A stretch of 64,000 nucleotides of DNA, from contig NZ_SMKX01000012.1 in assembly GCF_004349055.1 (NCBI RefSeq), forward strand, positions 32,793-96,792, written 5' to 3'. Source of the DNA: Kribbella antibiotica. GTDB lineage: Bacteria; Actinomycetota; Actinomycetes; Propionibacteriales; Kribbellaceae. Under the pieces are notes generated by a model. The model was not told the origin of the DNA and searched no databases. It worked only from the letters and a program-made list of their open reading frames with translations. The position numbers were made by a program, and so were the translations under genes. Below, piece by piece: positions 18,885-28,300 of this stretch. The number at the start of each line of letters is the position of its first letter. Position 1 is the first letter of the stretch.

Positions 18885-19493
18885 ACAGATCATCACCTAG
18901 TTCGGAGGATCGAAGGTCTGTCGCCTGCCGGTTCTAGCTTGCGCCACGGGTTGGCGACTGCACGACGACGGTGGCTATCACGGTGTAGAGCCATCACCGA
19001 TCCCTGATCGACAAGCGCACAGCACTCCAGCACCAGCGGATTTCAGGGGAATAGCGTCAGGGCCGCGAGTCGGAGCAGAAGGGCCGGCGACACGCGACTC
19101 GCACCCGGTATGCGTAGACGAGGACTGCCGTACAACAGACGTTAATCGCGATCACCATGATCGGGAACCAACCGATTTCAGATCCCAGGTATAGATACCG
19201 TCAATGTCCAGAGCGGAACCGGTCCGGTCTATCACCGCCCGGACGCCCCCCCCCGATCCGGCATTGTCCTGATCGGTCATGCGGCACAGCTCCAGCACGG
19301 CGCGCCGGTCAGGACGCTCGATCCCTGTTCCACCGCCTCTCCCTGCATGGCGAGCGCGCACTCGACCTGCCCCAAGCGGAACTGTGAGGGGTGCCGGCCG
19401 AACTCGCAGCCGTCAACGCCGCTCCAGGTCAGCGAGGTGCAGCAGCGGACGCTTTAACTGCAGGTCGCCGCTGAGCGGAGTCACCGGAGTGCA
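18885..19493. other. Intergenic region upstream of the GNAT operon
   Basis: About 600 bases hold no gene I recognise. The stretch must carry the promoter of the GNAT - AT-ACP - megasynthase - SDR operon and the 3' flank of the aminodeoxychorismate synthase gene. It includes a C9 run near 19245-19254. Short open frames here have no recognisable content. Confidence 0.4.
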
Positions 19494-21575
19494 TCACGGA
19501 CGTGCGACCTGCTCGCCGCCGATAGAGGAGAGCGGGGTCTCGGACGGGTTCTCCCCTGTGGAGCGAGAACCTGCTGCGTGTGTTCTGCCCGCGACCCACT
19601 CGGGTAAGAGAGCGTCGAGAGCTGTCTTGCTCTTGAGGATCATCTCGTCGTACTCGGCCGCCGGCTCGGAACCGAGGACGATGGCGCCGCCCGCGCCGAT
19701 CGACAGCGTGCCACTCTCGAGGACTGCGGTACGGATGACGACGCTCAGGGTCGCGGCCCCGGTCAGGCTGAAGTAGCCGAGGCAACCTGAGTAGGCCCGA
19801 CGCGGGCCGTTCTCCAAGTCCTCGATGATCGACATGGTACGGACCTTCGGTGCACCAGTCATGGATCCAGGCGGGAAACACGCTCGCACGACGTCCGTCG
19901 CCCCAGCGGGGGGATCGATCCTGCCGGTGACCTCGGTGATCATCTGGTGGACCGTGGCATACGACTCGATTTCCATCAGGCGCGGCACATCGATCGTGCC
20001 GGGCGTGCACACGACAGCGAGGTCATTGCGTAGGAGGTCAGCGATCATGAGGTTCTCTGCGAGGATCTTGTCGTCGGTGCGCATGCGCTGCACCTGCTCC
20101 GCATCCGCAGGGTCATTGTCGAGTCGTCGAACTGTGCCCTTCATTGGGCGGGCCGAGACGACCCCGTCCGTCCGGATCCGCAGGAACTGCTCTGGTGAGG
20201 CTGAGAACACCTCGACTCCCGGGATCCTGATGTAGGCGCCATAAGGCACCGGGTTGAGCGCCCGGAGCCTGCGGTAGTACTCCTGGGATGGACCGGCGAA
20301 TCTGGCGTTGAGCGTCGTCGTCAGACAGACCTCGTAGGTCTCGCCCGCCTCGAGTAGGTCCATGCAGGTCCCGATGGCGCCGAGGTAGTCCGACCGCGAG
20401 ATACCGAGGAAGTCCTCCGCGGGTGCGTCCCACCGTTCGACCGGCGCGGTGCGCTGCGATCTCGCCGCGACGGCCCTGAGGTCGCGAAGGACGTCGCGTG
20501 CCCAGCGCACCGCTGAGGTGTCGTCGGCGTCCTGCGGCACCAGCGCGACTGCCCAGACACGTTTGTCGAGCCGGTCGATTGCCACGAATCGGTCCACCGA
20601 CATCCAAGTGCTCGTCGGGCGTTTCCGAGGCGCGACGTCGTTGTCCTCGTATTCCGTGAAGCCCACGTATCCGCCGCAGAAGTCGAAAGGTAGGTCGACC
20701 GGGTGCACCGTCCGATCTGCGAGTGACTCAGCGAGGACGTCGAAGCTTGGTCGCCCAGAGCCGTTCGGGATAGGGGCGCCGGCGCCGAGATAGCTGAACC
20801 GGTTGAGTTCGCCCGGCTCTCCGCCGGAGTCGAGGAGGAAGGCATGGTCGCTCTCCAGGAAGAGCTCGGCGAATGCTTCCTCTGCGTCGACGACGAGTTC
20901 GGCTCTCTCCGTGACCGCTCTCAAGACGATCGCCGGCTGGCACGCCGCTGCCGGGGTTGTCGACGCCGCCTCGATCGATACGTGTTCGCGCCGCCGCCGG
21001 TCGCCGCGTCGCGCGATCGCCCCGAAGTTCTCCAAGAGCTGCGCGCCGTACTCGCTGCAGATCGACTCAGGGTGGAACTGGACGCCCCACCACGGCTCGA
21101 TCGTGTCCTTGAGCGCCATCACGGTGCCGTCCGCGCCGTGAGCCAGCACCGCGACACGGTCTGGGACCTCGGTTACGTGCAGCGAGTGGTACCGGACTGC
21201 ACGAAACCGTTCCGGGATGTCGCGGAAGAACTCGTCGCCGTAGTGGACCACCTCGTCGATATACCCGTGCCGCGGCGCCGGCGAACGGCGCACCGCGGCG
21301 CCAGCCGCGACGGCTATGAGCTGGTGCCCGAGGCAGACGCCTAGGACCGGGAGACCCTGCCGCAGCACGTGGGGGCTGAGGCCGACGTCCGCGGCGACAT
21401 GAGGTGAACCCGGGCCAGGCGACAGAACGACAGCATCGAAGAACGACAGATCGCCTTCGAGCGCCCTGCGGTCGTCGTTCCTCACGACCACCGGGCGTTC
21501 CCCGTAGACGGTGTAGATGAGCTCGGCGAGATTGTAAGTGTAGGAGTCGTAGTGGTCGACCAGTAACGTACGCAC
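19494..21575 (-). CDS. pabAB: Aminodeoxychorismate synthase, fused PabA-PabB
   Basis: A 693-residue fusion. Residues 1-195 are a class I glutamine amidotransferase with nucleophile elbow GVCLGHQ and catalytic HPES. The rest is a chorismate-utilising domain ending with the conserved GSMTGAPK and IGAGGAIV motifs. The motif RPMKGTVRR carries the lysine diagnostic of aminodeoxychorismate synthase rather than anthranilate synthase. It should make 4-amino-4-deoxychorismate from chorismate and glutamine. The GTG start has GGAG 5 bases upstream. No aminodeoxychorismate lyase is visible. In actinobacterial clusters such fusions often supply p-aminobenzoate or p-aminophenylalanine units, so either a precursor role or a folate role is possible. 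Confidence 0.85.
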   Translation of the reverse strand: MRTLLVDHYDSYTYNLAELIYTVYGERPVVVRNDDRRALEGDLSFFDAVVLSPGPGSPHVAADVGLSPHVLRQGLPVLGVCLGHQLIAVAAGAAVRRSPAPRHGYIDEVVHYGDEFFRDIPERFRAVRYHSLHVTEVPDRVAVLAHGADGTVMALKDTIEPWWGVQFHPESICSEYGAQLLENFGAIARRGDRRRREHVSIEAASTTPAAACQPAIVLRAVTERAELVVDAEEAFAELFLESDHAFLLDSGGEPGELNRFSYLGAGAPIPNGSGRPSFDVLAESLADRTVHPVDLPFDFCGGYVGFTEYEDNDVAPRKRPTSTWMSVDRFVAIDRLDKRVWAVALVPQDADDTSAVRWARDVLRDLRAVAARSQRTAPVERWDAPAEDFLGISRSDYLGAIGTCMDLLEAGETYEVCLTTTLNARFAGPSQEYYRRLRALNPVPYGAYIRIPGVEVFSASPEQFLRIRTDGVVSARPMKGTVRRLDNDPADAEQVQRMRTDDKILAENLMIADLLRNDLAVVCTPGTIDVPRLMEIESYATVHQMITEVTGRIDPPAGATDVVRACFPPGSMTGAPKVRTMSIIEDLENGPRRAYSGCLGYFSLTGAATLSVVIRTAVLESGTLSIGAGGAIVLGSEPAAEYDEMILKSKTALDALLPEWVAGRTHAAGSRSTGENPSETPLSSIGGEQVARP

Positions 21576-21610
21576 GGCTCTCCGTCTCGGTTGGGTGCTT
21601 GTTCCATGTT

Positions 21611-21735
21611 TCAGCGAAGGACGGTGTCACCGAGACGCACGGCAGCAACGTTGGAGCGGACATCGTGGACTCGTACAAGATCTGCGCCCAGGACCGGCGC
21701 CAGGGCCGTGAATGCCGCGGTCAGCGGGTCGCGAG
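21611..21735 (-). pseudogene. folP: Dihydropteroate synthase C-terminal remnant
   Basis: On the minus strand just upstream of the aminodeoxychorismate synthase start, a short frame reads TAAFTALAPVLGADLVRVHDVR and ends LGDTVLR-stop (stop at 21611-21613), split here as TAAFTALAPV and LGADLVRVHDVR. The pattern, especially VRVHDV, matches the last 35-40 residues of dihydropteroate synthase. An in-frame stop lies a few codons upstream, so only the tail remains. A TA-rich alanine stretch in another frame just upstream could be more of the same decayed gene. Confidence 0.5.
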
Positions 21736-21975
21736 CGTTGTCAGAGCACAGCCTGGGTAGCCGCAACAGCTACGGCGACAGCCCTCTCATGCGTGCCATC
21801 ACTGGTGCGCACCTCGATCGGCCGCGCACCTGCTCGCACGGCCCGCGCCGCACTCCCGGTCAACACCTCGGAGATCGCCGGCCACGGAGTATCTGACCAC
21901 CCGATCGGCTCGGCAAAGGTCGACTGCGCAGTCGACCGGGTAGCGGCTCGAAAGACCCAAACAGAACGTCTACCC

Positions 21976-22107
21976 TTACGTCACCGCTGGATTTCCAGCA
22001 GTGCCGTAGCGTCCGGAGTTCACGGTCTGGGCAGATACGTTCGAATCCACTTCACCGAGTCGTTCAATGACCTCGATAATCGCGCGATCTTCTTCACTGA
22101 CCTCCAT
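21976..22107 (-). CDS. Small hypothetical ORF (43 aa)
   Basis: A 43-residue frame beginning MEVSEEDRAIIEVIERLGEV with an acidic helical N-terminus and a Gly/Asn/Thr-rich tail without cysteine. It lies in a stretch of clearly lower GC than its surroundings and has no strong ribosome-binding site. It could be a real small protein, a leader-type peptide or chance. I do not recognise it. Confidence 0.2.
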   Translation of the reverse strand: MEVSEEDRAIIEVIERLGEVDSNVSAQTVNSGRYGTAGNPAVT

Positions 22108-22463
22108 ACGCTCAGTAGACGCATTTCAAATGCATGCCACATAAGCTATAACACAGGCGGCGCCGCGACCTACGCCGCAGAATATTATCCATCCAATACT
22201 ACGGAGCACCACAGAAGGACCACGGCATTTGCTCCGCCAGGTATCAATTTGGCCATCACGCTGGTACTTGTGCACACCCGTTCTCCGCCTCGGCCATTCG
22301 TCGGGCTGCGAAGACTGATGGCGCGCCGGGGTGGGGTGGCGGAGGGCCATCATCCCGACGGAGAAGGAAGCCATGGCGATCCGGATCCAGCGGTACCCGA
22401 GGAGAACGATTCGGCTCAGGTCCGCGACTGCTGTTCTCGCATACCACGTAGGGATCGAACAGA
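22108..22463. other. Low-GC intergenic stretch
   Basis: No gene is recognised. Between about 22110 and 22250 the sequence is unusually AT-rich for this window (AATATTATCC, CATAAGCTATAAC), which suits a promoter or foreign DNA. The 3' end flanks the methyltransferase gene. Confidence 0.3.
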
Positions 22464-23303
22464 TTACTGCCGGGGACGACGGCCCCTTGCGCTGATCAGC
22501 GGGTACGAGTTGACGACGAACGCTGGATCCTCCAGCAGGGCCCAGAATTGCTCCAGTTCCCGTGGCCCGATCCCGGCTTCCGCTAGTTGTCCGGCCACCT
22601 GCTCGACATTGGCGCGATGGAACTGAATCCCCTCACCGCCTCCCTGCCAGGCCTCGGCGTACGTCGTCGCAGCCACCTCCTCGAGCCCCGCCCGCATCAT
22701 CGCCCCCAGAACCTGGCGCCCCCAGACCGGCTCGGCCCCAGCCTGTTCCAACAGCCTCAGCACAGTTGCGTGCACCCGCTCGAAAAGGGCGGACGCCACC
22801 TCGTCACTCGCGGCGAGAACAGGAGTCCACGAACTGTCGAACTCCTCCAGCACCAGCCATCCACCCGGCTTCAACATCTTCACCAACCGGTCGAGCACGT
22901 GCAATCGCTCGGGCAAGTGCAGCAGCACCAGTCGGGCGTGGACAAGATCGAAGCCGTCGCCCGGCGCGGGATCCCGAACGATGTCGTGCCGGAGCAATCG
23001 CACAGTCGCCGGCCGCGGCCGGGTCGCAGCCCATCGCGGCTCGAGGTCCGTAACCGTGACCTCTCCGCCCGGGGCCACGCGCTCACCCATCCAACAGGCC
23101 AACGAACCGCCACCGCCACCGACCTCCAGGCACCGCCACCCCGGACCAAGCCCGGTCAGGCCCAGTTGACCCTGAGAAAAAAGGTCATAGCGCGACTCCA
23201 GCACCGCAAAGCGCTCCACCGTCTGGTCCGCCGTGTTATCGAACAAATAGGGCATACCTACAACCCTCGCCGCAAGATGAATGTCCGGCGACCTGTTCGA
23301 CAC
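22464..23303 (-). CDS. SAM-dependent class I methyltransferase (N-terminus possibly frameshifted)
   Basis: A methyltransferase of about 279 residues with SAM motif I LEVGGGGGSLA, an acidic motif TDLEPRW, post-I DLVHARLVLLHL and a KPGGWLVLEE strand, typical of stand-alone class I O-, N- or C-methyltransferases. The start is uncertain. A GTG at 23303 or ATG at 23255 opens the frame, but a well-placed ATG with GGAGG at 23335 lies in a different frame and reads MSTDDTSRAKQC before stopping. This suggests a one-base frameshift near 23305-23330. It sits downstream of the Pfa-like/MFS operon, separated by the XRE pseudogene. The substrate is unknown. Confidence 0.75.
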   Translation of the reverse strand: MSNRSPDIHLAARVVGMPYLFDNTADQTVERFAVLESRYDLFSQGQLGLTGLGPGWRCLEVGGGGGSLACWMGERVAPGGEVTVTDLEPRWAATRPRPATVRLLRHDIVRDPAPGDGFDLVHARLVLLHLPERLHVLDRLVKMLKPGGWLVLEEFDSSWTPVLAASDEVASALFERVHATVLRLLEQAGAEPVWGRQVLGAMMRAGLEEVAATTYAEAWQGGGEGIQFHRANVEQVAGQLAEAGIGPRELEQFWALLEDPAFVVNSYPLISARGRRPRQ

Positions 23304-23370
23304 TGCTTCGCCCGACTCGTGTCGTCCGTGCTCATTTGAGCCTCCATTCCAAAGAGGACGGTCCGCCCCT

Positions 23371-23480
23371 TTACCTGAGCAGCGGTGACCTTCGGTGGGT
23401 TCGCGCATGCTCTGCGTCGTGGCGTCGATCACACCACCACGATTCACCCCCGAACCACCGACAACCTGTACCCCCCAAAG
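23371..23480 (+). repeat. XRE-linked dispersed repeat, copy R1
   Basis: Its core at 23451-23480 reads CGAACCACCGACAACCTGTA followed by a C-run and AAAG. Upstream homology extends through GGGTTCGCGCATGC (near 23398). A start codon for an XRE-type frame (ATGGATCGGCGG) lies at 23503, immediately beyond the element. Confidence 0.75.
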
Positions 23481-23514
23481 CCTCGAGGTCCCACTCGGGA
23501 GCATGGATCGGCGG

Positions 23515-23790
23515 GCGGCGTGGCGGCACTGGAGCCGTTCGATGCTGGCAGCAGGACCATCTGCTGGTCTGTCTCGGGGACCAGCGGCAGATTGCGGACA
23601 AGGTGGGTTTGCCGAGCGTCGGACAGAGCAGCCACTGTATCGAGCGGCGAGCCAGCATCCCGGCGAGCTCGGCGACCTCCGGGCGCCGCAGGCCGGGCGT
23701 GCGCCGGCCGGTGGCATCGAATCCGAAGTCATCCGGGTGCCGTTTCTCACGAGCGTCCCTGAGGAACTGGCCGAGCGCTCGTCGATCCAT
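23515..23790 (-). pseudogene. Internally deleted XRE/MmyB-type regulator
   Basis: From ATG 23790 the minus strand reads MDRRALGQFLRDAREKRHPD and continues to VAELAG, nearly identical to the first 45 residues of the intact regulator at 39179-40006. It then jumps, out of frame, to sequence matching that regulator's last 30 or so codons (the revcomp of 23520-23610 matches 39875-39960). The helix-turn-helix second half and the ligand-binding domain are gone, so this is a dead copy about 280 bases long. It lies between inverted repeat copies R1 and R2, the same layout as the intact gene between R3 and R4. Confidence 0.7.
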
Positions 23791-23814
23791 GCTCCCGAGA
23801 ATATGGCATCGAGG

Positions 23815-23920
23815 CTTTGGGGTACAGATTGTCGGTGGTTCGGGGACAGACCGTAGTGGTGTGATGCAAGCCATATGCAGAGCATGCGCGAACCCGCCGA
23901 AAGGCCCCGGCTCCCAAGCA
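23815..23920 (-). repeat. XRE-linked dispersed repeat, copy R2
   Basis: Core 23815-23842 (CTTTGGGGTACAGATTGTCG then GTGGTTCG) is the reverse complement of the R1/R3 core, with homology running on through GCATGCGCGAACCCGCCGAA near 23883. It lies just upstream of the deleted XRE gene start. Confidence 0.75.
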
Positions 23921-23955
23921 TTAAATGCTCATGAGCGCGTCAGGGGGCACCAGTG

Positions 23956-25374
23956 TCACATTCCTGTTTTTCCGGACCTCAAGTCATGACGCCTATGTTC
24001 GAGGCCGTCACCAGGGAACCTGAACCCGACGGCCGCATTGATCAGACTCAGTACAGCAAACGTCGCGATCGCGAGGTAGCCGCGGCGTAAGCCACCGGCA
24101 GCGATAGTCGCGGTCACGGCCAACCCCAGTGCCGAACCGATCTGCAAGCACGCGGCGAGGATCCCGGACACCACCCCGGCGTCGGTGTGCTCCGCATGTT
24201 TGGTTCCCATGATGCTCGCCACCACGTTCCCTGTCGGCAACGAGATCCCGACCAGAAGCGACGGAACCAGCAACGCCCAAACGTACGAAGGGCTCTCTTG
24301 CTGGAAAGCGAACATCAGCAGGCCGACCAATCCGAGCGCGGTACCTGTCAGGTAGACAGGGCGGGCGCCGATCCGATGAACCAACCTGGACGCCGCAATT
24401 GCGGCGGCGATCGCGATCACCCCCATGGGCAGAAAACTCAGTCCGGCACGCAGGGCGTCGAGATGCATCGTGACCTGCGCTTGCAAGCTGAGCAGGAACA
24501 GAACCGACAGTTGGACCGCACCCACGAGGAAGTTGCTGATCGCCGCGACCAGCAAGTACCGATCCGCAGCCATCCGTCGTGGCAACAGTGGCGCCGCGGA
24601 CTTCCGTTCGATGGAGACGAAAGCGGCGAACAGGAGGATCGCCACACTCGCGCTCGAAAGTACAACCGGTGACACCCAGCTCTCACTGCGCACGATGACG
24701 ATCGTGTAGACCAAGGCCAGCAACCCTGCGGTAATGGTGACTGAGCTGGCCACGCTCAACTGGGTGGCCGCGCGACGCCGGCTCGACGAGCGCTCGGCGC
24801 CGATGAAGAACACCGCCAGGCCGACGGCGATCCCCAGCGGCACGTTCAGGTAGAAGGCCCATCGCCATCCAAGGAGGTGCACCACCAGACCTCCCGCGAC
24901 TACTCCGACCGTGGCGCCGAGCCCCCCGATCCCACCCCAGATGCCCTGTGCGATGTTCCGTTCATTCCCTGCGGGGAAGGTGACCGTGACGAGGGAAGAG
25001 GCGGCTGGTGCCAGCAGCGCCGCACCGATTCCCTGCGCCGCACGGGCCGCAATGAATTGCGTTGGGTCCGATGCCACACCGCAGCCGAACGAAGCCACGG
25101 TAAACAAGGCCAGTCCGACCAGGAAGACCGTGCGCCGGCCAAAGATGTCAGCCGCGCGGCTACCCAGCAGGAGCAGGCCCCCGAAGGCGAGCGTGTAGGC
25201 GTCCAGGATCCAGGATTGGGCTGTGGCACCGAACCTGAGCCCCTCGACCAACCAAGGCAAGGCGACGTTCACCACCGTAGAGTCCAGAAGCACCATGAAG
25301 TGGGCGCATGACATCACCGCTAGGACTACCCACCGCCGTGACTGAGACCCGGCAACGTTAGTCGTGTTGATCAT
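23956..25374 (-). CDS. DHA2-type MFS drug exporter (EmrB/QacA family)
   Basis: A multidrug-type exporter of about 472 residues with some 14 hydrophobic helices. The first helix contains FMVLLDSTVVNVALP, the hallmark motif D1 of 14-TM DHA2 proteins, and GSRAADIFGRR follows as motif A. The start is ATG 25374 (MINTTNV), which overlaps the end of the PfaC-like gene by 17 bases. The exporter is therefore translationally coupled to the Pfa synthase and probably exports its product or gives self-resistance. A longer upstream frame exists but lies within the PfaC-like coding region. Confidence 0.83.
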   Translation of the reverse strand: MINTTNVAGSQSRRWVVLAVMSCAHFMVLLDSTVVNVALPWLVEGLRFGATAQSWILDAYTLAFGGLLLLGSRAADIFGRRTVFLVGLALFTVASFGCGVASDPTQFIAARAAQGIGAALLAPAASSLVTVTFPAGNERNIAQGIWGGIGGLGATVGVVAGGLVVHLLGWRWAFYLNVPLGIAVGLAVFFIGAERSSSRRRAATQLSVASSVTITAGLLALVYTIVIVRSESWVSPVVLSSASVAILLFAAFVSIERKSAAPLLPRRMAADRYLLVAAISNFLVGAVQLSVLFLLSLQAQVTMHLDALRAGLSFLPMGVIAIAAAIAASRLVHRIGARPVYLTGTALGLVGLLMFAFQQESPSYVWALLVPSLLVGISLPTGNVVASIMGTKHAEHTDAGVVSGILAACLQIGSALGLAVTATIAAGGLRRGYLAIATFAVLSLINAAVGFRFPGDGLEHRRHDLRSGKTGM

Positions 25375-28300
25375 CCCTGGCTTCCCTGGAAGAGGAACTG
25401 CCAGGCAAAACCCGCATTCCGAGCCGCTTCGCGTGATAGATCCGCGTGTCGTCCGCCCACAACCACGCCTCGGCCACCGCATACGGTCCACGCTCGTCCT
25501 CGGCGGCCTCCAGTACGTCCAGCTCAACCGTGATCAGCCGGTTGCCCGGAACTACCTGACCGCGGTATTTCCAGGTCACGTCTTTCTCCAGCTCGAAACG
25601 GGGCCGCGAGATACCGCGCCCCATGTCACGATCGATCATGTAGATCTGCAGCAACTGGCACATGGCCTCGATTCCCAGGGAGCCGGGTTGGACCGGGTCC
25701 TGGAAGAAGTGCGCCCGGAAGAACCAGTCCGCCGGATCGACGTCCTTCTCCGAGCGCAGGCGCCCAAGCCCGGCCGGGCCGCCGTCGGGCCAGTAGCCGG
25801 TGACCCGATCCAGCATCGTCAGCATTGTGCCCGGGAGCCGCAACTCACCCTCGCAATAGTGAGGCGGCCGGGTAGTCAGGTCCACGGTGCGGTCGCAGGA
25901 CAGCGCCAACCGCGCCCGGTCCTCCTCAGTGGAAGCCAAGCCAACCTGGTTGTCGAACACTTCTTCCGGGAAGCAGCCGAACACAGCGGTCGCCTCGAAC
26001 ACCGGCTCATCGTCGGCAAGGCAGCTGATTGTGAACGACTCGATCAGCATGCCCGCGCTGCGGGAGATCTCGCGCAGTTCGATGTGGGTGCGCAGCTTCA
26101 TGCCCGGCCTGATCTCGCCGAGGACCGTACCGGTGCCGTCGAGGTTGCGAAAGAGCAGATCGGTCTCGGTACCCATCGCGCTGCCGGCATAGAAGGCAAG
26201 CCAGCCACACGGTTGCAGCACTACCTCCATCAGGACGCAGAACGGCATGGTCGGGCTGCCGTTCTGCTCGAAATACCAGACCTGGTCCGGCACGTCGTAC
26301 TCGACGGTGACCGTGCTGGGTGTCTTCATGGCACCTTGCGCGCCGCTGACCTGGACGATTCTGCTCATAAAGTGGAAGGGCGGTCCCGGCAGCCGGGCGA
26401 CCTTGCGGGTGCCATCGAACACCGCGTAACTCGGCCCGAATGCCTCTGATGGCTTTCCCCAAGCGCTAGCCAGCAGTGAGTCGTAGTCAAAGGCGAACCC
26501 ATCCACCACCGCGACCGGGCCCGGGGCGCGGTAGCCGACCAGCCCGGCCAGCGCCCGCGCCGGCACCTGCTCGCCGGTAGTCTGCTCAGCGTGTGCAGTC
26601 AGTTCACGCCAGTGGCTCAGCGGCCAGTCTGGCACCAGGCGCAGCCCGACACCGCTTGCGTGGAAAGCCTTCACCCCGTCCACAGTGCACAGGACGTCCG
26701 CGATGAGTACGGGTTCGGCGTCCTCGCTCAGTTCGGTGACGAACACTTCGTAGATGACCTCGCAGCTGTCAGGGGTGACCTGGCCGCGGCAGCGCATCGC
26801 CGCGGTCTGCCCGGCAACCGGCTCGAACCGCCAGCCGTCCCGATCGACCGTGAGACCCCGCGCCGCGAGATAGAACGACATCGCCTGCAGACACCCTTCG
26901 AACATCAGGGTTCCCGGCATGCATGGGTCGTTCTTGAAATGGCCATCGAAGAACCAGTCCTGAGGCGATACCGCGAGGGTCGCACGCAAGTAGCCGCGGT
27001 CGGGATCGAAGTCGGTGACCTCGTCCAGCAGCAGCATCCGGTCATCGGCGATCCGGGGCGTGCGCACGTGTGAGGCGGTCCGGTACCAGTCCGGTCCGAA
27101 GCAGTCGGTCGGCCGGCCTCCGGCGAACGCCCGCACCTTCTCCCGGCCGAAGGACCTGGGGTTCACCGGCTCGCTGGGGGGAGGTTCCCACAGGATTCCG
27201 CCCGTGGTGGCGAGATCCGCGTCGGTGAAGAAGCCGGCTTGTCCACTGCGGACGGTCATCCGCAGTTCGTCGCCCAGGTAGCAGTCGTAGTGAAAGAAGA
27301 ACAGCCGGATGCCATCATGTTCGCCGTGACCGTCGATGCCGATCTCGTAGCGCAGGGTATCCCCCGGTCGCGGCGGACTGCCGTAGAAAGTGAGGTCACA
27401 GCCCAGCAGCCGGTACTGACGCTCGCCCCGGTTGAGCAGATCGATGCCCATCCAGCTGATCAGCAACAGGTCGGCCTGCCCGGCCTCGACCATGATCCCG
27501 GCGGGCATCCGCCCCGCTCCGTCGAGGTACCAGCTGTCCAGCTCGACGTCGGTCTCGGTCCAGATGGTGCCGACCCCCAGCTCACCCGGTTCAGCGTCGA
27601 TTCCGGTCACCCGATCGGCCAGCAGCATCGGCGGCTGCGGCATCCTTGTCTGTCTCGGGTAGTGGTCCTGGGCAGCGAAGAGTGGTCCGAACAGCGCCGA
27701 GATGTTCTCCGCTGCCAGCCACTCCAAGTCGGCGCGGTCGAACTTCGGGCCGGGCAACTCGCCGTCCTTCGTAGCTGCGGGTTGCGGCTCAGGCGTTACC
27801 GGAGTTCCGCCGGCGGTCAGCAGAGCAGTCAGCCGCTGCTGCGAGGCCAGGAACTGCTGATGCACTTCACTGTGCAAGGTGAGGAAGTCCTCGTGCACGG
27901 CCGCTATCCCGCGCCGATGTTCGGTCAGCATCGACACGAGCGGCGAATACCTCGGCGGCGGTCGCTCCGCGACGAACATCGGTGCGTGGGAGGCACCGGG
28001 TGATGCCGGGGCCGCCTCCATCACTTCGACGGAAGGCTCGGCTGGCGGCTCGACGGCCTCCAGTACCACGGCAGGCGGGTGGGCCGGGAGCATCAGTAGC
28101 CTGCCACGATCACGGCGAGCCGGGACGGCCGCCGCCAGGTGATCGGTCAACGCGGTCGTGTCGAACCGGACACCCGCGGCGACAAGCTCGGCAACGGAAA
28201 GAGTGAGCCGGCGCAGGGCACGGCCGAACGGCTCGTCCAGTGCGACGGCGAGGTGCTCGCGATCACCGAGGATCCGCTGAACCCAGTCCGTACACTGCCC

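Noticed and set aside
19152..19361. 69-residue minus-strand frame upstream of the GNAT operon
   Set aside because: No motif, low-complexity Gly/Arg content and no ribosome-binding site; treated as intergenic.
22587..23339. Plus-strand 250-codon frame over the methyltransferase
   Set aside because: Composition is His/Arg/Pro-rich shadow of the minus-strand methyltransferase with intact SAM motifs.
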